This document shows positions 22,850-34,591 of a DNA stretch of 64,000 nt, piece after piece. Origin of the DNA: Hetaerina americana (lineage: Eukaryota; Arthropoda; Insecta; Odonata; Calopterygidae). Under the pieces are notes generated by a model that saw only the letters and a list, made by a program, of their open reading frames with translations, searched no databases and had not been told where the DNA came from. The position numbers were made by a program, and so were the translations under genes. The stretch is from NCBI GenBank assembly GCA_022747635.1, contig JAKTNV010000023.1:3020848-3084847 (forward strand). Reading direction: 5' to 3'. Numbering within the stretch: the stretch's first letter is position 1; each line of letters opens with the position of its first letter.

Positions 22850-24090
22850 ATGATGACGAGAGGAAATAAAGAACATCAAAAAAGCAAAGTAGCCAATGAG
22901 CAAGTCGTGAGTAATACTGCGACATCTGAGCGGCCACTGACAAGAGCTCAAATAATAGACCTCATACAGGCCAGAAGAAATTACAAGAGTCTAAGTAATG
23001 GAACTGAGGAAACCCTTCATAAAAACGCTCGGAATCAAGTCTTACGATAGTGCAAGAAGGGCAGACAAGAGTGGATATATAGCTGCTGCCAAGAAATCAA
23101 TTAAGACCCGAAGAAGGGAAGTAAATAAAGAACAAAAAACTGGTACGGAGACAATTCGAAGAGAAAAAACAATTAATTAGATACCAGATGATAATTAGAA
23201 TATACGGGCAGAAGAGGGAGACATTAAGCAAAGATGTGAGAAATACATTGAAGAACTCTAACTAGGGTCCATAACAATGGACAGTGCCTTATTCAAAGAA
23301 GTCATTTTTTAAATTAAATACGAGCGGCTCCCGTATATACTGAGAAGCGAATTTCACAGAGCCGTGAAGCACTCGAGGAACAAGGCACCGTGAGTTGGCA
23401 AAATAAACGGAGAAATAACCAAAGCACGCATAAGAAAAGAAAAGGGTACTCTAAACACTCAGAGTTAAAGCAGAGGATACTCTGTTTGGAATTATCAATG
23501 ACACGACAGCAGAAAACTACCACAGGACTTTGGATAGAGTATGGCGATTACAATAATGAATAACCAAAGACAATATAAACGTGAAGAACATACGAGGGTG
23601 GTCTGAAAAGTTTCCGACCTAAAATAGATACAAGAAATTTTTTCTGAAATGTTCTGAGGATGGAAACTTTTCAGATCCCCCTCGAAGAAATTTGAGCCTG
23701 ACATTTCACGCATCAAAAGTACTTGCTTGAATATTTAGCCGAAGATTGGAAGGAAAGACAGAAGAGAGCCTCTTGGAAATCCTTTTTGGATTCACGAAAT
23801 ACTGAGCATAAACCCGAGCTCCCTCATCCAAACAATAATCAGGCAACAAATCATGCAATTGAAAAAGGGGAGGAAAAGAGTGGACCAAAACAAGGGGGCA
23901 ACCACTCGCCAGCGCTGTTCAGCGCGCATACTTGAAAAGAAAATGAGACCAGTATAAAATCGCACCAACTTGAATAAGCCTAAGATTTTGGCATCGAAGG
24001 AATGAAGGTAAATGGCGAAGAAATGAACGTGTTTCGGTTCGTAGATGACATCCCTGTGGTGGCCAAAACGCGAGAGGTATTGTAAAAGCC
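22850..24090 (+). pseudogene. Decayed LINE reverse transcriptase
   Basis: The 5' part (22850-23180) is a highly basic, lysine-rich region like the linker between endonuclease and RT in RTE elements. Near 23890-23930 a reading QGGNHSPALFSAHT aligns with the RQGCPLSPLLFNLY block. At about 23995-24080 GMKVNGEEMNVFRFVDDIPV carries the catalytic box as FVDD instead of FADD. Stops and frameshifts break every segment. A MITE at 23592-23684 sits inside. This fossil is more diverged than RTE copies A, 2 and 3. Confidence 0.6.
23592..23684. mobile_element. Small mariner-type MITE, about 93 bp
   Basis: The left end, from CGAGGGTGGTCTGAAAAGTTTCC, and the right end, GGAAACTTTTCAGATCCCCCTCG, form imperfect inverted repeats of about 23 bp with few mismatches. 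The internal part is under 50 bp and non-coding. The motif resembles mariner ends. A TA lies at the left edge but not clearly at the right. Confidence 0.6.
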
Positions 24091-24180
24091 TTAAAATAGT
24101 CCCTGTCAGAGAAACATGTTCCTTGCGCATGGAATATTACTAATATTATATACTGGAATTAATAGTTAAAATACTAGGCA

Positions 24181-24246
24181 ATAGTGTAGCCTAAAGTAAA
24201 AATAGCCTAGTAGCCCAGTAGTAAAGTAGCCTAGTAGTAAAAATAA
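24181..24246. repeat. Short degenerate tandem repeat
   Basis: Repeated units of the form TAGCCTAGTAGTAAA occur three to four times with variation. Confidence 0.6.
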
Positions 24247-24439
24247 CGTTATCAATCAATATCGCGCATAACAAATTCAATGAGTGATAGAGAGCCAACC
24301 GCAATTTGAGGTTTTTTGGCAGAAATTTTTCAAGACTGTAGGCTGTTTGTTTCGATCTGCAGAGTTTGACTCAAAAATTAATAGAATAAATCCGGGAAAT
24401 GAATTATTGCAGATCAAAGTACAAATTACTTCAATTCTT

Positions 24440-24900
24440 CAAAGTGGCACCCTCGCGCATCGCAACGCCTCGGCTAGTCTCGGTATACTTCCTGGAAGCA
24501 ATCAGTGGGAACCCCGTACATACATCTCGCAGTAGCCTCTTGGACGTTACCAAGCGTTCCAAAACGTCCTCCTCATAAGTTCCTATTTATTCTTGGGATC
24601 AAAAAGAAGTTCAGTGGTGCCACGTCGGGGCTGTAAGGCGGCTGAAGCAGCGTCGTTACCTTGTGCTTGTCCAGGGATTCGGGCCGTGGAAGGCGATGTG
24701 GGACGGTGCGTTGTCGTGGTGCAGCCTTAAATTGGCAAAGATATCCTTCCTGACGCCGGTGCGCGTCGCCTTTCGAGGACTTCCACGTAAAAATTACTGC
24801 TCACTTTCTGTACCTGAGGTAAAAACTCTTCGAGGATAAGGCCTTTTGAGTCGAAAAAGAGCATAATTCTACCTATCTTTGGATCAGACCCAGTAGTGTT
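24440..24900 (-). pseudogene. mariner transposase fossil
   Basis: Minus-strand readings include LHHDNAPSHIAFHG (second catalytic Asp block, about 24690-24730) and LLQPPYSPDVAPLNFF (third Asp block, about 24605-24655). The spacing between them is close to that of mariner transposases. A preceding EEFLPQVQKVSSNFYVEVL segment matches the region between the first and second Asp. Frameshifts separate the blocks and the N-terminus is not recognisable. No inverted repeats found. Confidence 0.65.
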
Positions 24901-27745
24901 GCGACTTTAGGTAATGATGAATCTCTCTATGAAATGAGGAGGATCGAAGCTAAACTTATGTACAAAGAGAACTAAATCACCTTGTTATCCAATAAGACCA
25001 AAAATCTTCTCTGCATCCTACCTTCCTCCGTTCATCCCCAAATCCTTTTCGGTCATATTGAGGACCAAATATCACATTCTCCCTGACCTCTGTTGTCAAG
25101 TTGCCCATGTTGAATATATTGATTTGTAAACCACTTCTTCTCATCCATCCACTCCCGTTGATATCGTATTCGTATAAGATATTTAAACTCAAGAATGTCG
25201 ATCGTTACGCCCATTTCGACCGCAGTACAAATAGAGATTATCTCTTGGAGAATAATGAGGCTTCCCAAGTAACGTATAATTACATTGTGTAACTGAACAT
25301 GTTAGTTCTTGCATGAAATTTGGACCATGAATTTTTAAAAACGAAGCTCCTAGCGTTTATCGAAGAAAATCCTTCCTCAATCGGCCTTTCTTGTGGCGAA
25401 GTCCTCGGACAGAAGTGCAGCGAGACATCGGCTCTGACCAGCTTCGGAGTTCCTAAATGAAAACACTACCACGAGAACTCTTGGGAGTTTATGGTTGAGG
25501 AAGACCAGACTTACACAAAACAATCTCCGAAATAATTTTTTGCAAAATGTATAAACTCACTTAAGGTTTTCTATGATTCGCGTAGCTATAATTGACTATC
25601 AGTTCTTTAATAACGGATTCACTTCAGAAAGTGACTTTCCTGAAACTTTCCCATGAATCGCCGTGTTTCTTGCTCCTTGAAAATGAAAATTATCTCTCAT
25701 GGCCAAACATGAGTGAATTGAAATAGTATATAAGGACAAGAATATTTGGAGAGTGAGTGATGAGGAAGGAGTTGTGTGTAGCATTGATGTTTACCTCTTC
25801 TTTAGAGTGTGAGGATTAATGTTTACCTCTTCTATAGAGTGATTCCAGATTTTTTCTCAATCGATTAAATGCATAGGCATTGTTAGAAACACACTAACTG
25901 GCATGTAAAAAATACCCATAATAATTTAATATAAAGGAGGAAATCATTTCAAAATGTTATAAAGTTGGCAAATGGCATTGAAACTGAAGAAACTCTGCTG
26001 AAACTCCTTATGATAACACATGTACTCAGCTATGACTATTGTAATGAGCAGTGCAATGACTGAAATGCATTAAAAGTACATCTAAATTGTAGAGTGTATT
26101 CATTTCGATTTTAACAAAATTTTACGGTGTTCCTATGGAAAAATTCATTAAAGACACTTTAGTGCGAGTCAATTGTGAATAAAACCAATTCAGATTGAGT
26201 TTGGGGAGACTTTTGAATGGGGTGGTCCTTAAAGCGGGAAGGATAATTTGTTTTTTCTTACATACGAAAATTGAGAATTAATATAGAATAAAGGAATTTA
26301 AAATTTTTAAATGCGAAAATCTATTGTTGTTTACTTGATAAGGTCGTCGTGGTTACCAACGGCACAACAACGTCCAAGACAGCAATTAAGAATTTCATTC
26401 GTGGGAAAGGGCAAAACGAATTGGAGTTCGGAAAATCTGATGTGTAATAATCATTAACTATTTTTCCTCCTTTTATCGAGAAATTTGAAGGCTGTTGGTC
26501 TGGAACTTGCCCTAGATGGATTTTATGAGAACCTATGCGACGCTATGGACGAAGGAAGTGCAATGCGCGATGACCTAACTAATAAAAAACTCTTACTCAA
26601 TCCTGCCAAGCAGCAGGTTCAGCATTTTTATGCAACCGTGAATTGTCATCATATTTTTACGTGCTTGCATATCGTATGAGATTAAATATTCCTTCGAAAA
26701 TGCAGAAATGTGGTAAACCTATATCACTTAAATGATATGGGGAGATGCAGCAGTTCTGTTATACGAGTACCGGCAGGTCTGCTGCACCGACGCTCAACAG
26801 CGCTGATTTTCTCCAGTAATCTCGTTCGATTGGTGGACCCTGGCATTCATATAATTGCTGCATTCTCCAAATGAGGAGAAAAGGCATTGCGAACCAAGGC
26901 CGAAAACACTTCGTCTTCAATTTTGTCGCATTTCATCGAGAGCAGTTAAAAAAGAGAAATATTGTTCTCTTCCTCGCATAGTTACATGAACCTCATAGGA
27001 TTTTTCCGCATACCCCCTGAAATTACTTACAAATGAAGGTGGCCTAATTTCATTTGCAAGGAGCGACATAATGTAAATTACAACGACCTGAAATTCTTGA
27101 CGCGAAATTTATATCTCTGTAAAACCCTGTGATATAAAAGGTACCATTCTATCAAAACAATTATAGACCACCCCGTTGCCTCTGGTAACCCGAGGTAATA
27201 ATAAATTTCATCACATCATATTTTATACTCCTCCGGGGCCCTACCAAATTTGTCTGAAACATTTTTCCGCATCTCGTACTGCTTTCAAGGTATTAATGTT
27301 TGCCATCGTAAACGCCTCACCCTGCATATGAGACGAATATGTGAGTCAATCATTCGGCAATGTTTGCTCTTTAGTCGCATGATAAGTAAGGTCAATGAAT
27401 ACGTGCATCAGAGGCCTTCTCTCAGATGAATTTGGGAAATGATGAAAGGTATGGTGCATTCTCGTCGTATTTAATCAGTATGACCCGCTCTCACCCGGCA
27501 TCAGGCCATCCAGTGAAGCTTAAGGAAACGGAAACCTATTAGGGGTTCTTGCTTCTATATGGAAAAGTAATGGTCACAACGAAACCATCTTTCCAAGCGC
27601 AAGCAATTTATATTTCTCCTAATTTCTGAATCCCATAACATTAACTAGTTATGCATTTTAAGGCAAGCATTCTAAGAGACCGTGCCTCACGCCCTTGTAG
27701 CAATATGCAAGGCAGCATGCAGCTATTTTTTTGAAGATTAGTGTC
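24901..27745. other. Long AT-rich stretch, no gene seen
   Basis: Frames are short and motif-free, including 26485-26679 on the + strand. A local duplication of TGTTTACCTCTTCT.TAGAGTG lies at about 25789-25842. No RNA genes or terminal repeats recognised. Confidence 0.45.
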
Positions 27746-27749
27746 GTGA

Positions 27750-27960
27750 GAAACAGCCGAACCGTGAGGGGAGCGATGCAAAGCCCGCATAACGGCCGAG
27801 AGCGCCGTTATGCGGACTGAGACTGCGGCGACTGCCGTCGGGGTCGGACGCCGATCGGGAGAGGGAATGGGTCGGCGTTGAGCGGCGAAACGCTACAGCG
27901 ACCGCTCGTCGCCCGCTGGACGGAATTTACACGCTCCCATGCATCGGTCGGCTAAATATG
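27750..27960. promoter_or_regulatory. Small GC- and CpG-rich island of unknown role
   Basis: About 210 bp dense in CG dinucleotides within AT-rich DNA, containing a 12-bp perfect hairpin (see next entry). No coding frame or splice signal is convincing. It could be a promoter-proximal island, a piece of a GC-rich transposon or an old SINE. Only composition supports this call. Confidence 0.25.
27785..27815. repeat. Perfect 12-bp inverted repeat, 7-nt loop
   Basis: CCGCATAACGGC at 27785-27796 pairs exactly with GCCGTTATGCGG at 27804-27815 around CGAGAGC. Confidence 0.7.
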
Positions 27961-29035
27961 CCGGAAATTTTAAATTCAAATCTGGGATCACCTTCGTAAC
28001 TTTAATCCTCGCCCGTCGGGACGTTCCCGACAGACAGGGATAACTTTATTGAAGACATATATTCAACAAAACTCTCGAGTACAAGAATATCTTCCTTCAT
28101 GTTCCTGTGGTTGAACTACTTCCCTTGTCACTGAATCGTAGCAGATCCGAAAAATGTGCATCCGACCTGAAGAGAAATTAAAATGCATGAATAGGCACGT
28201 TTTGGACCGAACTTCTGTTGGGGCAGAAATTTTTCCAGTTCGTCTCGAACATATTTGGCTAGCGTCTTAGAGTTTCTGTTGATGCGAAGAAAGTAAGATT
28301 TTTTTCAGTTCACATCTTTGTGTGATCAAAGAATAATTTCCTCTTTTCTGACGTGAAAGAAAGTGGATAGGAAACGCACCTTCCGACTTCATAACTAGGT
28401 TGGCACCCTGACCATTTTATGTGAGACGTTTTGAAATGGAGTTTGCGGCAGAAAACGGGACTTTCGTACACAGACCATAGAGACGCATTTCAATGGAGTT
28501 ATTCCACGAGGAGTCTCAAGAAACAAAATTCAACGGGAGTGGTTATTGCAATCCTGTGAAGTGAAATGGAATTGGAATATGTCATTTCGAGCCCTCCCGT
28601 TTTACCTGTTTTACCCTTTCAAATTACATTCCACCCATAGTTGGAAAAGAGAGCAAAAACTTGTGAATAAATCATAAGTAATGTTAATGAAGTTTTGATC
28701 TATGGAAATGCTTCAACTAGAAGCAAAAATAAGTCGTTAGATTCGCCACAATTACACTTTGAGAAGAGTGAAGTTTTCATAAAATAAAATAGTTTTTGCA
28801 CAAGATGAAAGGTGACGTAATATTTAGACCTTCATTTGCAAATCACTCTTTGAGCTATCTCAAGGATTTGTGGCAAAAGTGGCTAGGTCTTCATTTGTTA
28901 AAAGGAGTGATTTGTAACATGCAGGAGCATTAGGTAATATTTTATTTCTGAATAGCTCCCCTGGTTGTCCTGGTTATATTAAGTTCTAATGCTGTCATAT
29001 CTCTTGAGAGAAAAATGACTCGTTCTATCAGTTCC
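27961..29035. other. Non-coding stretch, no gene seen
   Basis: No supported features. Short runs of AT-rich sequence only. Confidence 0.45.
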
Positions 29036-29039
29036 ATGA

Positions 29040-30390
29040 AGAGACAATGTTGTGAGATGGCGAGGCACACGAGGAAACTCAGTTTCCCAAGGATAATGAA
29101 GCAAAAGCAGGAGAAGCGTTTGAGGTCCTTGGAAGAACGTTAAGTAAAAAGGTTTGAGGAACTAGTCAATATTGTGTATGAAACAGAGGAGCAGCCAGAA
29201 TATCTCTGCTTGGATGCTCATGGATTTCATAGATAGGGACAACCGTATCGGTGTGAAACAGGAATGAGAGGATATGTGAGGATGCTGATGAAAATATTGT
29301 CGGAGATGAGCAGGAGAAAGTGCATCTGCCTTATTAACTTTAAAAAGTCATTTGAAGGGGTGACGTGGAATATTCTTCTGAGGGTTCTAAAATAAATTGG
29401 AGCGTGCTTTAGTAATGAAATGTTAGTAATACAGCTTCGAACAGGAAAGATAAGTGACAGCATTGGATATGGAGAAACATTCGAGAGAGATATGGGAAAG
29501 GTGTGAAGTAGGTACACTGTATGTCCCAAGTCTATTCAGCGCATAAGGACATAATTGAAAGAAGAAGCTTTTGAAGGATACTTTAGGCTAGCGGTAGAAG
29601 GAGGGAGACTAAATGTCAAAACATGTGTAGAAGACCAGGTACATATTCTCTGCTATCCAATATGGCAGAGGTTGAGGAAGAATAGAGCAGATGGTGGAGA
29701 GGGTAAGGTGGAAAGAAAAACAGTATGAAATGAAAGGTAATAATGATGAAGCGAAGCTTATGAAAATGTCGAAATGAAAAGATCCAATGAAAATCATGTT
29801 GGGTGGGATCAATTAAAAATCATATTGTTGGGGAAATGAATGTGAGCAGGTACTAAACGCCTTGGAAGTACGTTTCGTTTTCAAGGCGTAATTTGTTTGT
29901 AGAAGAAATTAAAAATGGAATTAGACGAGGAAATTCGGCGCTCTAAATGATTAGGGAACGGGTGAATAAGTATCATATGAGCGGGGAATTAAGGAGGAGA
30001 GCTAAATGCAGTGTTACATGCGGAGCATTGTTTTATTTAGACATTAAACATAGCTTATTAGAAATAAAAAACAAAAGTACCTGAAAAAAACTTATGATGT
30101 GGCTTTGACAAAGCACGGAGAGAATAGGATGGACATGTTAAGTAAGGCATGGGAACGTAAAGGAGATAATTGAAGAGAAAAGAGATAGATATATGTTGTA
30201 AAGATGAAAAAGCATGATCTGGGTAAGCACCGTCCTGCGGAGGGACTGCCTAGAGTCGGAGAAATGTCTGCAGAAGGGAGGACTAAGGAAAAGGGAGGAG
30301 GTGGAAGAAGAGAATTGACCATGCGAGGAATTATTAAAGGAGAAAGGGTCCAATAGGGAAAGGTAGCAACAGGCAAGGTCGAAGTGATGC
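29040..30390 (+). pseudogene. Decayed RTE-like LINE coding region
   Basis: Around 29320-29380 one frame reads CLINFKKSFEGVTWNILLRVL, the RT block with the first catalytic Asp (here Asn) and the following W..L pattern. Near 29520-29560 VPSLFSA matches the SPLLFNLY block. Toward 30220-30330 STVLRRDCLESEKC with a basic stretch resembles the LINE C-terminal tail. Stop codons are frequent. Together these give LINE order on the + strand over about 1.3 kb. It is older than the RTE copies at 5-8 and 33 kb. Confidence 0.55.
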
Positions 30391-30439
30391 GATGTTGATA
30401 ATATCTGATATGTTTTTTCTGCCATCCAATTTCGCTTTA

Positions 30440-31557
30440 CAAGGGTTGCTATTTATATTTGTAGCCTAATAATGAAAATACAGTAATTTGTTGAAAATGG
30501 TGTTATTTTTTTAAAAGTATTCTATATGACAATCAATACACTTTCGCATGCGCTCGAACCAATTTTCATCACACTTTTTCCACTCAACGGCTTCTTCAGG
30601 CGCCGGAAAAGGTGGGCCACGCATTTTTTTCTTAATAAAAGGGAATAAAAAGAAGTCATTTGGTGCTAAATCAGGGCCTTACGGAGGCGGACCCATCAAA
30701 TCGACGTTTCAGCCAGGGACATAGGTAGTTGTGAGAGCTTTAATTGTCGTGATGAAGAATGATCCCTCGTTGCCGCTTCTTTTTCCGTATTTTATCAAGC
30801 ACTTCTGGCAAACGAATGCTCGTGTACCATTCAGAATTCACGGTTCTACGTTACTCTAACTGTGCGGTTGCCACATTTCCAGTTATCCTAGATTAGTCAC
30901 TCGTGTAAATGCTATACACAGCTTTTGATGTACCGCGATAATACGATTTGTTGAGCATTTCTTTGTAGAAATTGACACGACCGTCTTTTTGAGCTGTTGT
31001 CAAATTATGTAAGATCCAACGCGGACAAATTTTTTTCACAGCTAAATGTTAATGCAATAGCTTGTTGATGCTCGTCATACCAATCCCCAAAGATACCTTA
31101 ATCTGACGATAAGTCACATAGCGATCTTCCTTTGCTAGTTCTTGTACAGTATCAATGTTTTCTGGCACAACAACTGATTTTGAACGGCCTTCAAGACTTT
31201 CGTTGCTGAGCGAACGGCAGCCATCATAATGGAATTCGTTATGCCAGCGTTTCGCAGTGTCAAAGGATGGCGCTTCATCGCCAAATGTGGGATTAAGTTG
31301 ATCGATGCACTCCAGTTTTGTTAATCCACGTCGAAATTTGTAAAAAAAATCATCGCACAAAAGTGTTCACGAGTGAACTCAATTTTTTCGCTCAGACAAA
31401 ATTTTCGAGTCACTGTAAACAACACAATTTGTGATTAAACGTTAAAATGTTCTAAGAAAAGTTAGCGTTCAAAGGGCCAAACTTTAAGATGGAAACGTCA
31501 GATGGCGCCTAAAGCACTTAGTGTTGTCTAGGCTCAAGATATAAATAGAAACCCTCG
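30440..31557 (-). mobile_element. mariner DNA transposon, decayed, with both inverted repeats
   Basis: The left end CAAGGGTTGCTATTTATATT pairs with the right end AATATAGAAACCCTCG-type sequence (inverted: CGAGGGTTTCTATTTATATC). The repeats extend about 28 bp to AGCCT/AGGCT with few mismatches. TA flanks both sides (30438-30439, 31558-31559). At 1118 bp it is slightly shorter than an intact mariner. The transposase lies on the minus strand and is broken. Confidence 0.85.
30490..31360 (-). pseudogene. mariner transposase, broken
   Basis: The N-terminal 103 codons (31049-31360) are open: a mariner helix-turn-helix region with LTKLECIDQLNPTFGDEAPS, TAKRWHNEFHYDGCR and DRYVTYRQIKVSLGIG. Downstream the frame breaks. 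Near 30650-30685 PDLAPNDFFLFP retains the third catalytic Asp context, followed by a C-terminus ending near 30490. The blocks for the first two Asp residues are not clear. Not functional. Confidence 0.75.
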
Positions 31558-31864
31558 TATAATTTTGCTGTTTCGTTCATCAATAAAGTGTGGAAATATT
31601 TTTTTCGCTTTGAAATAATTGGACTCGTATCAATTCAGTAAGACTTGGGTGTAATATTTGAAATTTTTGTGGTGTCCGTAGCTTCAATCCCTGGGTTTCC
31701 ATAATTCGTATGGCAATTTACACATCTATAGCTTTTTTAAACAAAACAAGAGCTTTCATCTATTCCATGTTCAATGTAGTTCTTAGCTCCATCTGCGCAA
31801 CCCTGAATGACCAACGCGTATTGAAAGTAAATGCTGAACAATCCGAAATAATCCAACAATTTCA

Positions 31865-31960
31865 GAGTTTAAAAATCATTCGCCTTGACCGGGATTCGAA
31901 CCCGGATACCTCAATGTCCGTTCGAGTGCTTTAGCCAGTAAAGACATCGAGGTACCGTCC
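31865..31960 (-). mobile_element. tRNA-like SINE head
   Basis: On the minus strand, CTTTACTGGCTAAAGCACTC looks like a D-arm/box-A region. CCGGGTTCGAATCCCGG at about 31889-31905 is a perfect T-arm with B box. No matching acceptor stem closes the structure and no CCA or tRNA-length boundary is seen. A tRNA-derived SINE is therefore more likely than a functional tRNA gene. The 3' body continues into unrelated AT-rich sequence. Confidence 0.55.
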
Positions 31961-31974
31961 TAAACTTTGAAATT

Positions 31975-32677
31975 TTGGCGGATATAAAGGAACAAGATAT
32001 TGTGACGAAATACCGTACATGCAATGCCATAGGCATTCGTAGTCATGCGCGACGCGCCACAGTCCACGAAATCCAACTTCTAAACACTTAGGCTGTTTAT
32101 ACCTTGACAAATTCCAAAGAAACTGCACATTAGCGGGTGACTCCGTCAAAAGTTACTGCTGCGGCATCTCCCGCAGTTTCTTTGGAATCCGAAATAATGT
32201 TGCTCATACCTCTACTTGATTCACTTCACTTAATTTCATGACATTTTTCATGGCATGATGTCATAAAATTTCAAGAAAACTATTTCTGTTTTAGATGCGT
32301 AAATTTGCTGTGCTATGTTACAAATTTTCCAGCCGTTTAGCTGAGCCAGATGATATTTCTATTCTATGATTTTAGGCGCTGTGAACGAGGTCGGTTTCAC
32401 GTAAACCAGTCAAACGCGAAGCTTAGTTTCATTTCAGATTACATTCCTAGTTTAAAAATTATACCAGGCCCCTGTAACAATTTACTAGTGACGGTATTTT
32501 ACATGGAATGAGATTGAATAATCTTAGAAGTGCTAGAGTACTCAGTAATTTCGCTAATGAGTGGTAACACGAAGTAACTCATTTCGCTGCGACATCCCAT
32601 TTAGCTTCGGCCCGTGTTCCTTAACTCACTCTTCCCACCCTTAACTACCTCACAAATTGAAATGTGTACCAAGAATA

Positions 32678-32680
<3 letters not shown>
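31975..32680. other. Non-coding stretch, no gene seen
   Basis: No supported features. Short frames only. Confidence 0.45.
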
Positions 32681-32733
<53 letters not shown>

Positions 32734-32734
32734 T
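32681..32734. repeat. (TA)n microsatellite at the 5' edge of RTE copy 2
   Basis: A TA run ending ATAATATATAT directly abuts LINE sequence that starts in mid-RT. Confidence 0.9.
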
Positions 32735-34011
32735 GTTGTTCTCAGGATCATAAACAAAAGGATAGAGAGTAGGGCAAATGATTACTTAGGGGATGATCAG
32801 TTTGGGTTTAGGAAGGGGAGAGGTACGCGTGATGCCATTGCAGTAATGAGATTATTAATCGAGAGGAATATAGAAAACAACCAGGAGGTATTTGCGTGTT
32901 TCGTAGATTTCGAAAAAGCGTTTGATAGAGTGAATTGGGAAAACCTAATGGGTATATTGCGGAAAATAGGAATATATTGGAGGGAAAGGATGCTAATCTG
33001 CAACCTGTACATGTCTGAGACTGCTCAGGTGCGGTTGGGGAACGGGGAGTCCGGATGGGCAGCGTTAGGAAGAGGTGTAAGGCAGGATTGCCCATTATCA
33101 CCGTTGCTGTTCAACCTGTATGCAGAGGAAATGATTAAAGAGACATGGGAAGAACTGGAGGTAGGAATGAAAGTGGGCGGGGAATTCGTGAAATCAGTTA
33201 GGTTTACTGATGACCAAGCTTTAGTTTGTCATTCAGCCAAGGGGTTGCAAGCATTGCTTAGTGAATTGGAAATTCAGTGCGACAGGTATGGGATAAGAAT
33301 CAATATTAATAAAACAAAGGTTATGCGATTCTCTAGAAAGAGAAAGGCTAAGCTAAACATAAAAATAGGAGGGCAAAAACTAGAGCAGGTAGAACAGTTT
33401 ACGTATCTCGGAAGTGTTTTGGACCAACACGGTCAAAGTAGTAGGGACGTAAGGAGAAGAATTGCGCTAGGCAAAGAGGCTTTCACAAGGAGGAGGGATT
33501 TGATGATAGGGACGTTGAGTAAGGATGTTAAGAAGAGACTCGTAAAAACTTTGATATGGGGCGTAGCTATGCAAGGCGCGGAAACGTGGTCATCGGAGCA
33601 GGAGGATAGACGTAGATTGGAGGCTTTTGAGATGTGAGTGCGGAGAAGAATGGAGAAGGTGAAATGGACAGAGAAGAAAACAAACGAGGAAGTACTTGGT
33701 ATGGTGGGCGAAGAGAGGGGTTTGTTGGGAGAAATCCTATGGAGGCAGGAAAAGTGGGTGAAGGGTGCATTGACCGGCAGTGGGATGTTGAAGACTGTTA
33801 TTGAGGGGAGAATGTTAGGGAAACGAGGAAAGTGAAGGAACAGGATAGGGATGTTGGACGGGATGAAGGGAGGAAGAAAGTACTCAGAGATGAAGAGCGG
33901 TCTGATGTAGAGTAGGATACTGGATTTTTAGTTTTTTTAGGAATCACAAAATATTTATTTAGTGACTGTGTCCGTCCAAAAACCTACCTTAACCGGTAGA
34001 TTACCTAATAA

Positions 34012-34015
<4 letters not shown>
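32735..34015 (+). mobile_element. RTE-type LINE, 5'-truncated copy 2
   Basis: It begins at VVLRIINKRIESRAN in the RT and runs to the family 3' end ATTACCTAATAAT, followed by (TA)n at 34016-34063. Over the shared segments it matches copy A (7716-8368) nearly base for base, but it keeps the 634 bp of RT palm that copy A lost. (TA)n tracts flank it on both sides. Confidence 0.85.
32737..33835 (+). pseudogene. RTE reverse transcriptase, truncated, one premature stop
   Basis: Motifs in order are DDQFGFRKGRGTRDA, CFVDFEKAFDRVNW (first catalytic Asp), GRGVRQDCPLSPLLFNLY, VRFTDDQALV (catalytic box, Ala replaced by Thr), LNIKIGGQKLEQVEQFTYLG, and GAETWSSEQEDRRRLEAFEM. A TGA then follows at 33635-33637 where copy 3 has Trp. 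The frame resumes with VGEERGLLGEILWRQEKW and ends near 33835, shortened by a GGA to TGA change. Lacking the endonuclease and RT N-terminus, it is dead. Confidence 0.85.
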
Positions 34016-34063
<48 letters not shown>

Positions 34064-34066
<3 letters not shown>

Positions 34067-34489
34067 TATATCTTCATTCTGGGTCATAATTAATGGGTGG
34101 TAATTTAAACCTCTCGTATGGGGTTGTGCCCAAGACTAATCTGTTGGCTGATTTGGCTATTAACTGATGATTTGTTATGCTTTGTGAGAAATGAAAATTT
34201 AAAGCCTTCGATCATTAGTTTTGTCGAGAAAACTAAGGCGGAGCAAAACCTAATATTCCGTTTTTTTCTGCACACATGGGCAATATTTAATGCGATTTGC
34301 TTTTAAAAATCGAAAAAATATATTTCAGGTACGCAAATCATTTAAATTTTTCCTCTTTCAAATAAGTTCAACATTCGTTTTTTGAGGGGATCCAGCTCAA
34401 AATCCCTCAACAGTCTAGTCACGATGTTGCCGGCGCCACGAACTCCTTCGACAAATCTCGCCGCCCTTCCCGATGCTTCTTATTCTAGG
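34064..34489. repeat. Duplicated flank, near-identical to 8401-8826
   Basis: The partner of the 8401-8826 segment. Homology ends exactly after TTCTAGGC at 34489 and continues here into unique sequence. Confidence 0.85.
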
Positions 34490-34591
34490 CGACTCGTCAT
34501 TTGGTATTTCATCCTGTGAACCAATTTCTTTGCCTTTTCAAATACGTTTTTGACCAAAGATGAATTGATTCACAACTCTGCGCCGTAGCAA

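Noticed and set aside
31865..31960. Functional tRNA gene
   Set aside because: The T-arm and box B are good, but no acceptor stem closes and the 3' side continues without a tRNA end. A SINE head fits better.
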